From positions 1-64,000 of the forward strand of contig JAGPYM010000093.1 in NCBI GenBank assembly GCA_020736575.1: 64,000 nucleotides of DNA. Reading direction: 5' to 3'. Of this stretch, positions 43,599 to 55,700 are shown piece after piece; position 1 is the first letter of the stretch, and the number at the start of each line of letters is the position of its first letter. Below the pieces are notes generated by a model. That model was not told the origin of the DNA, ran no database searches, and worked only from the letters and a program-made list of their open reading frames with translations. Origin of the DNA: Thelonectria olida. Lineage: Eukaryota; Ascomycota; Sordariomycetes; Hypocreales; Nectriaceae. A program made the translations under genes and the position numbers.

Positions 43599-45025
43599 TC
43601 AAACTCCAAGAACATTCTTCTTGAACCAAGGCCAGTAGTCGCATTCAGCCCACCGAGCTATTCGCTGCAGACCCCAAGCGATTTTGTATACACCCATCGC
43701 ACTCGTCGTCGAGCCAAAGTTCTTCTCTAGCCATAAGATCGTCCTCGAGCCTTCTCTCGTGGTGGCGACAAAACTCCATTCGTGTCCTTGGACGACGATG
43801 CCGGGCAAAAAGGGCAGCCCATCGAGAGATCCGCCTGCGTCCGTGACCAGATGGGAGAGGAACCTCCACTGAGCAGCATGCCAGGTGCCAATCTGCACCT
43901 CGGCTTCCTGTTGGGCTCCACCGCGCTTCTTTGTTTCTATGCTGACAACGACGGGTCGATTCCGCAGGGGGAAGAAGTCGGTGTGGTTGATGACGCCGCA
44001 TGGCAAGACTTGACGCAACGAGTTGATGGCGTCAGATATGATCTTGGTTTCGGTGGGTGAAGGGTCGGCCCCTGGACTGATGTAGAGGCTGAAGTCGACC
44101 ATTTTAGACGGTGTCTCATTCGAGAGATACTCCTTGATCACTCTAGCCGTTGTACTAGCTGCTACGCCAATCAACTGTTTCTGACGTCGTTGGCCGTAGA
44201 TTGCTTTGTGCAAAAGCGGGAAGTGCACGCCCATGTTCCAGCCCGACTCGGATTGCATCGTGTCCTGGCATTCTCTGGCTTCTTCGAGTATCCATGCGAC
44301 ATCGGCGGTCGTGGGCGTAGGACCAATCGCATCTCGGGTGGTCGGATCGGCGTACATGACGTCTCGGACGAGGGAGAAGGATCGGTCAGTTCGTGCATGT
44401 TCCGTGATGTCGTCCTAGATACTGCGGTTAAGACGTGTTATAGCTTTGGGAAAGAGATAACGAGGCTCACCTTGCATCTCCTAGAGACAACACCGAACCC
44501 ATTACTACAATCCTCCAACTCAGAGAGTATTTCGGCGAGGGTGTCGGGCAAGAGGGGATTCGTTAGGGAGAGCACCCGCGTCTCGATGCCATCAGGATCG
44601 AGCTCAAGGGCGGCGATACGCTTCGAGGGCGATGAGCGACCAGATGCTTGAGACTGCGATTCGGATCGAGAGGACAGAGAAGGGATTGGAGACGCCGTCT
44701 GGATTCGTCGACGTTGGCCTTGTCGTTTGCTGGGCGACGCTGCGCCATCATCGTCGCGTCGCTCGAGACGACTCCCATGCGCCCTCGGTGTCTCTTCGAC
44801 ATCTCTGTCATCGTTGTACCCTCCTACTTTTTTCCTCTTAGGCGTTGGGAGCAGTACATCCTCGGACATGGATCGTCGTTTTCCGCGGCAGGGACCGTCT
44901 GATGAAGGCGGGGATAGAGGCTGTTGGCGAGCATCAGTTGTGTCGGTTGTAGCTGTGTCGCGTCCTAGAACGCCGCAATTGGAGTCGAGCTGCGATAACC
45001 AAGCATCAATCTCTTCTCCTCGCAT
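43599..45025 (-). CDS. Fungal PD-(D/E)XK nuclease-like protein, two exons (456 aa)
   Basis: Exon 1 is 45025-44471 and exon 2 is 44414-43599. The 56-base intron begins GTGAGC and ends ATCTAG and is phase 0. The N-terminal 120 residues are Ser/Arg/Asp-rich and disordered, with a likely nuclear signal (TPKRKKV near residues 61-67). The conserved domain runs from about residue 145 to the end. It contains VDFSLYI with D292 and PVVVSIETKKRG with E345-T-K347, the PD-(D/E)XK signature, and then QIGTWHAAQW. This matches a fungal PD-(D/E)XK-like family (PDDEXK_12 in Pfam as I recall) often found near transposons. Activity and target are unknown. No stop or frameshift is seen. Confidence 0.82.
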
Positions 45026-46044
45026 GGTCTTTAATCATTGTTGGTGTATTGTCACTAGCATCGTGGATGTAAAAGACTGCTGATGGACTCGGTTGAGACG
45101 ACCAAGTTAATTGCGACATTATGCCGTCTCCGCAGCAACCATGGCTGACTAAGCTTCTCGCCAAGCATGCACATCCTAGCCTTGGCCAGGCGGTCTAGGC
45201 TGGCAGAATCCCAATGCGCCACAGCAGAACGGGATTACAGGGGGCAGTTTTATTGGGTCAGTTTTATTGGGGTTGCTTCACGTGACAACCACACTGCGAA
45301 ATAGGCTTCCCGCCTCGGAGGGCTTACTGGGGGGTTCTTCTCTCCTGCAACGGCCTGACGGGAGTCAATTGCTCGCCTCAGCAAGTAGCTCGTCATCTCT
45401 CACGCAGTCACGGACGGGGCCCTCTCTGACGCTACGGCTAACGCGTTTGCATATAAGACCGCAGCGACAGGTGACCCGTTGCGGCCAAACCATACATACT
45501 CCGTCCCTCTTGACTGCGCGAGGTCACCAATAAAAGGAAGTAATTTACTAAAAATACAGGAAGCAAGTATTAAGGGCACGGACAAAATAGGTGTGTGTAC
45601 TTTATTAAAATACAAGCGACCCTTGGGTACAGATACCGCAGAGGTCACAGGGGGCCTGGCGAGGTTGAGCGGGCCCCAAGCCACTCGTTAGATCGAAGAA
45701 ATTAAGAGCTTTCCAATAACTTCTTTTGCAACCTACTATTAAATGTGGCACACTCGTCGTGATGACCTACTGTGAAAGTTGCAATAAACCTTTTACTCCG
45801 AGGCGGCACTTAAGCAACACATGGCGATTCAAGCCGTCACGTTACTACGCAAGATGTAAAGGCAATTTGGCGAGAGCGAGAGGCTATAGCAACATGTTCG
45901 TGACTCTTCGAGTCACCGTATCTGACCTGACTGCTCAACTAGCGCCGACTTTTCTACAAGCGACGACTTAGAGGAGCATCGAGAACGGTTCATCACTCTT
46001 GCACCACAGGCCTGTTGGCAACTATGTGTCTGAGGAGGCTCCAG

Positions 46045-46150
46045 ATGCTGTCACCACGGATATCGAGGCAACTTTCGTCGCAACAGTAGCACCAACCATA
46101 GACTACGCCTCCAGTGTGTGGTCACATGCATGCGGAGCAGAGAAGGTGGA
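46045..46150 (+). pseudogene. LINE (Tad-like) reverse transcriptase C-terminal fragment
   Basis: The translation TFVATVAPTIDYASSVWSHA resembles the region after the reverse transcriptase in fungal Tad-type LINEs (ATVAP.VDYAS.VW). It is about 35 codons long and unconnected to a longer frame. Confidence 0.6.
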
Positions 46151-46284
46151 GGCAGAACTCGATTATTTTGGGAGCACATGTTCGATCTGAAAGGAGAAGG
46201 CCCCGGAAAACCGGAAACAGGTAAGCATCACTTTAAGTAGAAGCCTGCGAAAGTGCAGGCGGATCGATGAGGTCTTGATCAAAG

Positions 46285-46413
46285 ATGGGCATTGACAAGT
46301 GCGAGTTCGAAACGCAGACTGTCAACTATTTGGGATTTGTCATAACCGCAGGGAAGGGTATCGAAGTTGACCCAGCAAAGGTCGAATCTTTATTCCACCG
46401 CCCCTCTCACACA
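46285..46413 (+). pseudogene. Ty3/gypsy reverse transcriptase fragment
   Basis: IDKCEFETQTVNYLGFVITA and GKGIEVDPAKVES match the thumb-side end of fungal gypsy reverse transcriptases. The neighbouring palm and RNase H parts are missing. It is not RIP-degraded, unlike elements A and B. Confidence 0.75.
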
Positions 46414-47887
46414 CAGTATATGTGTGCTGGCCGTGCTTCGCTTATTACTGCGTCTTGCCCCGCCAACCCGAGCCGACCGCGCGGCCTTTGTGCTGACTGG
46501 TTGGCAATGTGCGACCAGTCTCTTAGGCGGTCAAATTTATTGTTCAAGTGATAGCGAATTCCTGATCAGGTTAAGAATAAAGCCCGCGGCAACGTCCCGG
46601 AGATTTATAGACTTGGAGAAAATACGAGCACCGGAATTCTGAAGATCTGATGTCATTGATTACCAAAGCAGATGGCTCGCGAAGCTTCTTCACGAATAGT
46701 TGTGCACGGCTCGATGAGGTCATAGACGAAGCGGATGTATTGGAGAGCAAAATAATCTTTAAACCATCCATACAACGTATCTTTAAGCAATAGTTTTTAG
46801 AACATTCTTGTTTTGGCGGTTACGCATGGCATTACAAGTTTGGGTTGATCTATTAGGAATAGCCGGATCTAGCGACCCAGCGACCCAACCATGCCACCGC
46901 AACAACACAATATCCTTGCATTTCCGTACCTATGGCTGCAGCAGCGATGGGTTTCCATCTCCTTCTCTTTCTACACCACCTTGACTGGATTATGCGGAGT
47001 GTGATGTGTCATTCGCGGTTGTGATCACCCAGTCTTTCAGATCGTCGATTCGACTTGAGATGGTCCCGTCTGATATGACCTTCGAAATATCTGGGATTAT
47101 CGAGGGGCCGTGATCAAGGAAATCATATCTGGAGCCGTTGTGGACAAGACACGGTGTATCCTCGGAAATCAGGGTTAAAGACGGTTAAAGTCCCCAAGGG
47201 TATCACGAGTGGGCAAGATCGCAATCTCCAGCCGAAGTAGTGCCATCGATGTTCGGACACGATGGGGCGTCGTAGGAGGTGGCCATAAGTGGTGCAACGC
47301 CTTCCACCTCTTCATCCTGTGTACGTCTTGTCTCCTCGCTCTGAATCTCCTCTTGGCCAGTGGTGGAGGCGGGTTGCAGTTTGGTGGGCTCACACATCTG
47401 ATGTTCATACATTTCTCTATCTCGCCCTTGAGTATATCCTTGAGCTTTACCCAGGGCAGTACGAGCTTTCTCTTAATGTGTGACTTCCTGTGTTTCTTGT
47501 TGTGTGCCTTGCTCTGTTCCTTGCTCTATCGATCAGTCTTTTCTAGTTCTATCTCGTCACATTGTAGTCCAATCCTGTTTTGGACATGCCTGATGCTTCG
47601 AGGGCGGAACTGGTCCTTGGGAATGTGCTCAGAATAGATACTCATCCCAAGTAACTATCAAAACCAGAAATAGCTCGAATTGATTGATGGCGAAGGGTGG
47701 CTGGGGACGGATTATCACAACCTGGAACTCTTCTCGCCTATGCGGCTTCGCTCACCCTACCTAAACCAGAAGAACAAATCTTTAGAGTCGCTAACTGACA
47801 TTCTCCTAGAAGTAAGTTATTAATAATAAATAGAAGGAGTGAAAGGCGATATATATTCCCTTATAGACTAGATCACAGAGAGGTGTT

Positions 47888-47954
47888 TTCGGCAACCAAC
47901 CTTCGGCAACCAACCGTCCGAAATCAACCTTCGGAGATCAACCCTCGACAACCA
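47888..47954 (+). repeat. Short degenerate tandem repeat, 14-bp unit, about five copies
   Basis: The unit is TTCGGCAACCAACC: two exact copies, then GTCCGAAATCAACC, TTCGGAGATCAACC and a partial CTCGACAACCA. Confidence 0.85.
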
Positions 47955-48179
47955 AAACTAGCTTTAAAATGAAATGATTCCAGCAGGGAATAGTCAGCAT
48001 AATGTACTCCAAGAGAATGAAAAGAGAAGAAATCAAGCTTTGTGCAGTGTGCTGCGCTTTCCAACTCTTGTCATCTTCTGCCGCTTTGAATTTAGCGCAA
48101 GAGTGTCTGCGTAGGATGGGCCCTCACTGACCCGTTTGTTATCAATCTGAAGCATGGTCGGATAGACAGAGCAGCAGAT

Positions 48180-48584
48180 TAACGAAGTCGCCACTTATTT
48201 CAAGCAAGTCCAAGGTGAAGAGTTAGATGCCCAATTTTATCACTTACTAAATGACAGTCGCGACAAACTGGAACAACGAAACAAGCGGAAGCAACACCTC
48301 CTTCGCACCTTGGCTTGCAATTGGGATGTTACAACATAATCCCTGATTTTTTCGAAGACCCATCCCGAGAGGATCTCGAGAAAGCGAAAAAATTATCATC
48401 AAATTGGACTTGGAATGATTGTCAGGACGCGCTGGGAAGAGCCCGGGACGAACGCAAGACCAGCATAGGGCGAGGCATACGCAAGGGAGGGGGCTGGTTG
48501 GCTAGAGATATTAATCGAGCTAAAGAATTATTAGAGGTGGGAGCACATAATATTTCAAGTTGTTTTCCGATGCTCACGCTGTAG
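48180..48584 (+). pseudogene. Fragment resembling the DUF7708 region of fungal NACHT-type proteins
   Basis: Residues such as DFFEDPSREDLEKAKKL, NWTWNDCQDALGRARDE and the following Lys/Gly-rich stretch with a LLEV ending resemble the DUF7708 region that precedes NACHT in many fungal NLR-like proteins (WTW.DC.DAL pattern). It stops at 48584, with no NTPase domain downstream. No start codon can be placed (upstream open sequence begins around 48300 without ATG). Identification rests on pattern memory only and is tentative. Confidence 0.4.
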
Positions 48585-49396
48585 ATAGGGAGAGAACAAG
48601 CCTCGAGACGCGCCCGCATCCCCAATAGAAATCGACAGCTCTCCTGACAGCGATCAGATGTCTGCCGCGGGAAATGATACCTCTAGTGTCGATAGCCCAT
48701 TTAGCCGAGCCGAGTTTATTCCAATACAGACCAGAGGCAGGAAGCGCAAAGCATCTACCCATCTCGCTCATAGAGTTCCGGGAAAATGCTCCGGGCCATA
48801 CTAGGAGAGCGGAAGACACCTTGACCGAGAAGATACTGCAGAATTTCAACAAGCTTTTGTTCTGAGAAGCGGGCGATGTGCAGAAGTGAGACCGCACAAC
48901 AGCCCGAATAACTTTCTGTTTACGCAGGTAATCGTGTCCGTGCTTACTGAACACCCGCTTACAGGATGGATCCAAATAGACGGCTTTTATGTGTGCCCTG
49001 GGATGGTTCATTAGGTGTTGTAAACGACTGGTTAGCTGACACTGGGCGAGATCATCCCGGTAAAGGGCTAGCACGGTTTCACGAATGCGCGGTATGCCAG
49101 AGTGATGGAATATCTGAGCGAGGAGCGATGTTTACTTAATGGTTATGCGGAGGCGAGCGTCGATGCGGTCAGAGCTGCCGTATCTTGTCTGAACGCGGCT
49201 CAGAGTTCAGGCAACAAGGCAGCCCTGCAGATTCACTCTTTTCCCTCCGTACAACAGAACATTTTAGCATGTATTCACCTCGCTTTTCATCAACCATTTT
49301 GTCAATTCATCCTTAAATAGTCACGGATTCCATTACAGACTACGCTAATACGCCAACGCCAGAACAGCAGGCTCTCTTCTCTATCTTTTCCACGAG
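48585..49396. other. No intact gene; possible broken coding remnants
   Basis: On + a stretch at about 48630-48800 reads as a Ser/Asp-rich segment followed by a basic RGRKRKAS, and 49102-49320 is open for 72 codons from an ATG. These may be exons or remnants of the preceding fragment, but no frame links them. Confidence 0.35.
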
Positions 49397-50110
49397 ATGG
49401 CGCACCCAACGATCGGTTTTCGTGTCGAGTGCCACAACCCAGGCCTGGATTGCTACAACGCTCGCTTGTTCGACGGAAGCATTCTACCCCGTAGCGCGCC
49501 AATCGACCAAACGTGGAGCGAAGCGGTTAATACGCATCTATCGTGGACTCATCAACCCACTCCCTTCGTTTCCTTCTTTGTCTCGTGGCAGCGAGCTATG
49601 GGATGGAGGAGATGGCTGATACGGTCGAAGAACGCAACTAATATTGTGGTCATCGCCGTTTGGTTGAGGGACAAACCCGGAGTCTACGATGCGTTTGAGC
49701 TGGCTATAGACCTCGGCTATTCGAGCCAGTCGGGCTCAAGACGACGTCCCGCCAACCATGAAGGCGAGGTACTCGTATATGGGGGTATAGCCGCAGATGA
49801 ATACAGGATCCTTGCTTGCTTCCGGGGAGATTCAGCGTCGACTCGCACGATCTCACTTCGTCCTCTCCTATCGATAGGAGACTCGGACGGAACTGATACT
49901 GAAGTACCGGCCGACTGCTTCTTAGAAGGCGACGATCAGCTGGAACTGGAGTTGCGCAGTCTCTGTGGCGTCCGGAACGATCTCAAGTTTTGTACATTAG
50001 TGCTTTCATTATGCAACTACAACTACACCCTGCAAACAGCCGGCAAAATCGTAAGGGTCAGGTCACGTTTACCATTTGGTATCCATTTTTTTCGATTTAG
50101 GATTATCTAG
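49397..50110 (+). CDS. Hypothetical fungal protein, DUF7587-like (237 aa)
   Basis: The single open frame begins at an ATG and shows protein-like composition throughout. The core is a pattern of TPFVSFFVSWQRAMGWRRW, then NIVVIAVWLRDKPGVYDAFE, and EGEVLVYGGIAADEYRILACF about 45 residues later. This resembles the fungal DUF7587 domain, where a residue-specific SPF(I/V)S box is followed by an aliphatic strand and a final V-G-I strand. The function of that domain is unknown; its fold has been compared to ADP-ribosyltransferase-like folds, which I cannot verify here. The C-terminal 80 residues are acidic and then basic. An upstream exon is possible. Confidence 0.55.
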   Translation: MAHPTIGFRVECHNPGLDCYNARLFDGSILPRSAPIDQTWSEAVNTHLSWTHQPTPFVSFFVSWQRAMGWRRWLIRSKNATNIVVIAVWLRDKPGVYDAFELAIDLGYSSQSGSRRRPANHEGEVLVYGGIAADEYRILACFRGDSASTRTISLRPLLSIGDSDGTDTEVPADCFLEGDDQLELELRSLCGVRNDLKFCTLVLSLCNYNYTLQTAGKIVRVRSRLPFGIHFFRFRII

Positions 50111-50500
50111 TATAGCTATATTCTCCCTAGTGCGCAAGCTGTCTTATCTCGATCGGAAGAAACTATCGCCGTTGGATTTGCTATTATTGAAATCGAGACC
50201 GTAAATAGTCTAAAAATTGTCGCAATGGCCTTTCTTGCACGTCCTTGTTATATGTAGATAATGCCAAGAAACAACCAGCAGGTAGTAGCAGCCACGGAGA
50301 TATTAGAGAACTCAACTCTTACAGAAAAGAATATACTCTATCTGCTATTAGGAAAATAAGAATAGCTAATGATAAGAATAAATATGTTAAAAAAATCATT
50401 AACTGAAGAATGAAATCGTGCGCGGACATCTACCCTTGAGTCTGGAGGTAGGTTACTATGAGTTGGGCAGTGATTGAGTTGGAATTTTAAGGGCCCACAC
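50111..50500. other. No supported gene
   Basis: Intergenic sequence, moderately AT-rich. It should include the promoter and lost start of the following secreted-protein relic. Confidence 0.45.
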
Positions 50501-50875
50501 TCTTTCTTCTCTACTATTCTCCCCGTTCTCGCCGTTGCCCTTGGAGCAGCCAACGCCGTCCCCGTCGACCATGATTTGGTCGAACCTCGCGCGCCTCACT
50601 GCTCGTAGGGAATTGACCTGATCAAGATCACCGGACTCCGAAATAACGGTGTGTTCATTAGAGTTGGCGTCCCTGGCGAGTTTCAACAGCTCCCACCCAA
50701 CATCCAGGTTTTTAAGACCAATACAAACGTCGAGCTGGTGCTAAAGTGCTTCGAATGCACTGTCTTCAAGAAAAAGGACTGCACGGGAACCAGGTTCACC
50801 GTTACCAAGGAGGCCTTCTAAAAGAATAAGACTCCAAAGTGGAAGAGCTGGTCGTGCGACTGTAAGGACGACTGA
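50501..50875 (+). pseudogene. Small secreted cysteine-rich protein, broken by two nonsense mutations
   Basis: One frame gives a signal-peptide-like start (FFSTILPVLAVALGAANA) and about 100 residues with a mature part ending in SWSCDCKDD. Cys residues fall in PHCS, LKCFEC, KKDC and SWSCDC. Two in-frame stops lie at 50606-50608 (TAG) and 50819-50821 (TAA). Each is one transition from a sense codon in a RIP-type context (TGG to TAG, CAA to TAA). No ATG is present in this frame near the signal peptide, so the start is lost or on another exon. Size and Cys content resemble secreted effector-like proteins; no family is recognised. Confidence 0.72.
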
Positions 50876-51592
50876 AGGCATGGCATGGTATTTGCTTTAG
50901 GAGTGAGAATGAAGGATTTAGGGAAAAGGGGTTAATAGAGAGAAGAAATACACTCAATTAGGAATTAGTAACATCTATCGAGTCTTGTCAATATTTAAGA
51001 CACTGTCACTCGTTATTATATATCACAAGACGCTTTATTGAATAATAGGTAGGAAAATGCCCGTCGATTTGAACGAGGGACGGGCGTGATTAAGGCCTCT
51101 AAATACCACTTTCTGCGAGAAACCACACCTATCCTTCTTGTATTGCACATAGCGGCCCGGCCCGAGCAGCTCCCGACGCCGCTAAAAACTCGTGAGAAGA
51201 TATCTTCCGAGCTGTATTTGCTAGTTAACCAGTTAAGCCTTTACATCTAAAAGTAAACTAACTACCCATACTACTAATAGCCCCAACTGCCATGCCTAGC
51301 AGATTCCCATCCTTGTTTACATATCTAGTAGTTATATTTAGGTTGTATATTATTTTAAACTAAAAAAAACTCAAATCCCGCTATTTAGCACAAGCAATTA
51401 AATAGTAAAATAGCGCTTATTTAAATATTTATTAAAAGTATTAACTTAAATAGTAACTTTCTTATAAAAAGGGTATTTAAAGTTGCCTTAAGGGTTAAAA
51501 AAGTCTTTTAGCTAAGTTAGCTAAGAATTAAAACTAGTTAATTTAATTACTTACTTAAGCTAATTTATAACTAGTAGTAAAAGATTTAAAAG
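50876..51592. other. Intergenic, becoming AT-rich from about 51300
   Basis: No gene seen. 51050-51130 has a tRNA-like look on the minus strand but does not fold into a cloverleaf. The last 300 bases are RIP-like sequence that continues on the other side of the copia element at 59468. Confidence 0.5.
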
Positions 51593-52264
51593 TATAAAAG
51601 CTAGTTTTTATATAAGCTTAAATATATAAAATAGAATAACTTAAATATACTTTACCTATTAAAAAAATAAAATTCATTATTAAATTTATAAAAATATAAG
51701 AATTATAATAATATATTTTTTACCTTATATACCTTATTAATTACATTTTTATCTAGGATATTTTACTTATTTCTAAATTAGAAAGGCGGACTTACTAGTA
51801 TATACTATCCTTACCTTAATAGGTAATATCTGCCCTAATAAGGCATATAATTCTAAATAGGAAAGTATATTAAAATATATAATAATTTAATACACTTTTT
51901 AAATCTTTTACTTTTAACTAACTATTTAAATAAAAAGAAATACACTTATATAAGCATTTTAAATACTATTAAATAGAGGAATAATAGAGTTTTTATTTAA
52001 TATATATATTTTTACCTAGGGCTAATAGGACCTAACTTATTATATATAAAAAATAAGGGTTTTCCTTCCCTTATCTAACCTAATCTAATTATTAATATTT
52101 ATAATAAATATTTAACTAATTAAAACCTTCTTTATATTTTTATAACTGCTTTAATTTGCTAATTTTAAATATCTAATTAGAATTTAAATATTTTTACTCC
52201 CTATTCTTCCATCTGCTCCTAAAGCTTCTAACTTTTATTTTTTACTATAGCTTTAGCTTTTATA
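51593..52264 (+). repeat. 5' LTR of element C (672 bp)
   Basis: Starts TATAAAAGCTAG and ends TTTAGCTTTTATA. Same length as the 3' LTR and differs mostly by transitions. Confidence 0.92.
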
Positions 52265-52739
52265 AGTTATAAGCCTGGGTTTTGCACTTAATAGCTTATA
52301 AGGAGCATTTTAATACTCTTTTCTCTAATTTTTATTAGCTAAATCCTAAGATAATATAATTTCTCTAATTTTACTATTATTTTACCTTTTTCTTACTATT
52401 TACTATTAGAAACTTTTATTAATACTTTTCAATTTCTTAATAACTACTTAACTAATTATATTTAACTTTTTACTTAATAACCTCCTTATATTACCTTTCT
52501 AATAGTTATATTATTTTATAATCCTTAATTATAGCCCGAATAATCCTCCTTAATATATTATACTCCTCAACTTTTATATTAATATTAATATCTCTCTTAA
52601 TTCTTAATATTTCAATTAAAGACTTATACTATTAGAAAGCCTATTTTTTAAGCTATCTAATTATACTATTTAATCCTACTAGATTAATATACTAGCTTTT
52701 TAAGCATCCTCTTCTAATGAAAAATACTAATAAAAACCC

Positions 52740-55700
52740 TATTCTAGTGTTTTTTTAGCTAACTAATTATAATAGGATCTAGAAATAAGCTTAAAATCCC
52801 TAAACTAAAGGGTAGTAAAAATTATATTATTTAAGCTATTTAAGTTAAAGCTTTCCTAATTAAGGAAAAGCTTATAAGTGCTATTTTTACTAAAAATCAT
52901 ATAAAATTAGCAGAAGTATTAGCAAATATTAACCTTCTATTAGAGGATGGACCTATACTATAAATTAAGCATATTAAGGATGCTAAATTAGCTTGGGATT
53001 TGTTAAAAACCTTTATAATTCCTCTAGTTTTATAAGTAAATTCCTTTTAATTAGGGAATTCTTTAATATATACTTTTAAAATCAGTTAATAAAAGAATTT
53101 CTTAATAAAATTAAAGAACTTTCTAATAAATTGACTTCTAGGGATATAAAAATCCCTAAAAAAGTTATTATAACTTAGATTTTACACAGTCTAAATAAAA
53201 GCTTCTCTAGCTATATAACTAATATCTTTTAAACTTTAAGAAATAACCCTAATACTTATACTTTAGAATTTCTATCTTTTTTACTAGTTAATAAGGCTAA
53301 AAGAATAAAGAACTAATTAGAGACTTTAGCATTTATATAGTTTAAAAAACTATAGAAAGCTAAGAAAATTAGTATAAAATGTATTAATTATAAAAAGAAA
53401 GGGCATATTTCTAAGGACTGTTTTTTCCTTTATCTAACTAAAGCTTTAAAAAATTGGATTTCTAATTTAAGAGCTAAAAAGGAAAAAGCTAAAGCAGTTA
53501 AGAACTCCCTTCCTAATAAGGTAAGAGGAAATAGGGATAAAAAGTAGGAAAAACTGCTCCTAGCTACTAGGAACTCTAATACTAATTCTAGCTTGCTAGA
53601 TAAACTAATAAGAGAAGTTATAAAGCTTAAAAATAAAAAATTAACCCTTTTAAAAGCTTCTAACCTTATAAATATAAATATAAAAGATATAAAGGTAAAT
53701 AACCCCTTATATATACATTTTTTATATAATACTAATATTCCTATAGGAATTATAAAAAAGGATTTAAAAGATATTATTTCTATTTCTAAGTAGAATAATA
53801 TATATATAACTAAGGAAAATAATAAAAATAAGGATTTAATTCACTTTATATATAATATAGGTGCTATAATTTATAATATAAAAAATAAAGAGGAAAACTC
53901 TAATAAATATAAAACTATAATTATAAAATTATATAATTAGCATTTAAAACTAAATTACTTAAATATAAAAACTTTAAAAAAATATCTTATAAGATTATAT
54001 AATAAAAAATACCCTAAAAACTATAAATTAATATTCCTAAGGAAGATATTCTTAAAATAAAATAATATAATAGTTATATATAAGGAAAATTAATAAATAA
54101 AATAAATAAAATATCTAATAAAAGGGATTATAAATTTCTAAATAAGGTAGTTATAAATATATATAGCCCTATAAGTCTAATAGCTTATAATAAATATAGA
54201 TATTTTATAACTTTTTTAAATAAAGGCTTTAAGTGGTTAAAAATAGATAAATTAAAATATAAAAGTAATACTTTAAATAGCTTTAAGCTATATAAGTTAA
54301 TTATAAAAAATAATCTTAAAAAAATAACTATAAAGTAACTATTTTTAAATAATACAAAAGAATATAAACATTTTTTAACTAAATATTATAAAAAAAAAGA
54401 AATATTATATAATTTTTCACTTTTTTATATAAAAGAGCTTAATAGAGCTACTAAAAGAATAAATAAATATATTTTAAATATATTAAAAACTATACTTATT
54501 TATATTAAGCTTCCTAAATACTTTTAGGTAAATATATTAAAAACTATAAAATATATATATAATAGAACACTCTTTTCTTTACTAGGATTTTTATATTCTA
54601 TAGAAAAGAAAAATAATATTATATTAAGTTTAAAAAACTTAAAAAATATAATATATATAATAAGCGAGCTAGTTAGACAAGCGAACTAGTTAAAAATTCT
54701 AACCTTTAAAATAGAATTTTAAATAAAAATATAATAAAGCATTTAGTTAATTAAATTTAATTACTATCCTTTTTACTAGATATATAAATAACAATTTAAT
54801 AGATTTTTAAGTTATAACTAGCCTTTCCGCAAGTTTTATAGTGCCTTTCCCTTACTAGTACTAACCTTTCCTAACTACTACTTTTTAATAATTTAGCTAC
54901 TACCTATATATTAATATCTATCTAATTAATTACTTCCCTTGCCTTATTTATAATTATTTTCCCTCTATTTTATAAGCAGGTCCTTTTTACTTTATACTAC
55001 TTACTAAAGGTCTTATTTAACTATTAAAAGTTCTAGACCTTAGACTCTAATAAGGTTATCTTATATATTATTACCTTTATTCCTTTAGTTAATAACTTAA
55101 GAGCCTTAAAAATAGATACTAGAGAGCTGTTTTAATGCCTTTTAATTTATCTTTTAAGGTATTTAAACTAAAAGCTAGCCTTAAAAACTATCTTTAGGGT
55201 CTTTAAGACCCAAGGGTTAGGCAGGCTGGCCTCCTCTTTAGCAGGTATTAGGGTCCATAGCTATATATTAAGCTTTAAAATAACACTTTCTAGGTCTAAA
55301 GGAACAATCCCAGCGCTTCTAAAACTCCCCCTAATATTATTTTCCATTATAGCAGTTTAGTAGGCAGTATAAAAGGCCGGAAGGAAGTTAGTCTTAAAAA
55401 TATAAGTTATTAAGCATCTAATTAACTATTTAATTTCTTAACTATATGCATTTTTAAAAGGCCTAAAGTACCTAATATTAAAAGGCTAAAATAAGTAAAA
55501 TAAATAAAATAGTATATATAATATAATAATATAGTTATTTTTATAATATTTCTTAAAATTAATTAAGTGGTAATTTTTATACCTATTAATAATTAGGAAA
55601 TAATAGCAGCCAGTTAATTAATTCTTTATATACTAATTAAAATACTTAAGCCACTCTAGACCTATCTTATTATTAGTCTAGCTATTTTAGGTTATAATAA

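Larger units (their letters stand above)
45026..47887. other. Mosaic of degraded retroelement debris without an intact gene
   Basis: Contains the LINE and gypsy fragments listed separately. An open stretch at about 46640-46792 on + (KADGSRSFF, then ARLDEVIDEADVLESKIIF) looks protein-like but is not recognised. 45235-45690 has normal composition and a possible TATA (CATATAAG) but no frame I can support. 46800-47887 has only overlapping chance frames. Confidence 0.55.

Noticed and set aside
51050..51130. tRNA-like sequence on the minus strand (TTCAAAT loop with flanking CCCGTC/GACGGG)
   Set aside because: The T-arm pairing is imperfect for a standard 5-bp stem, and no anticodon arm or acceptor stem could be folded.
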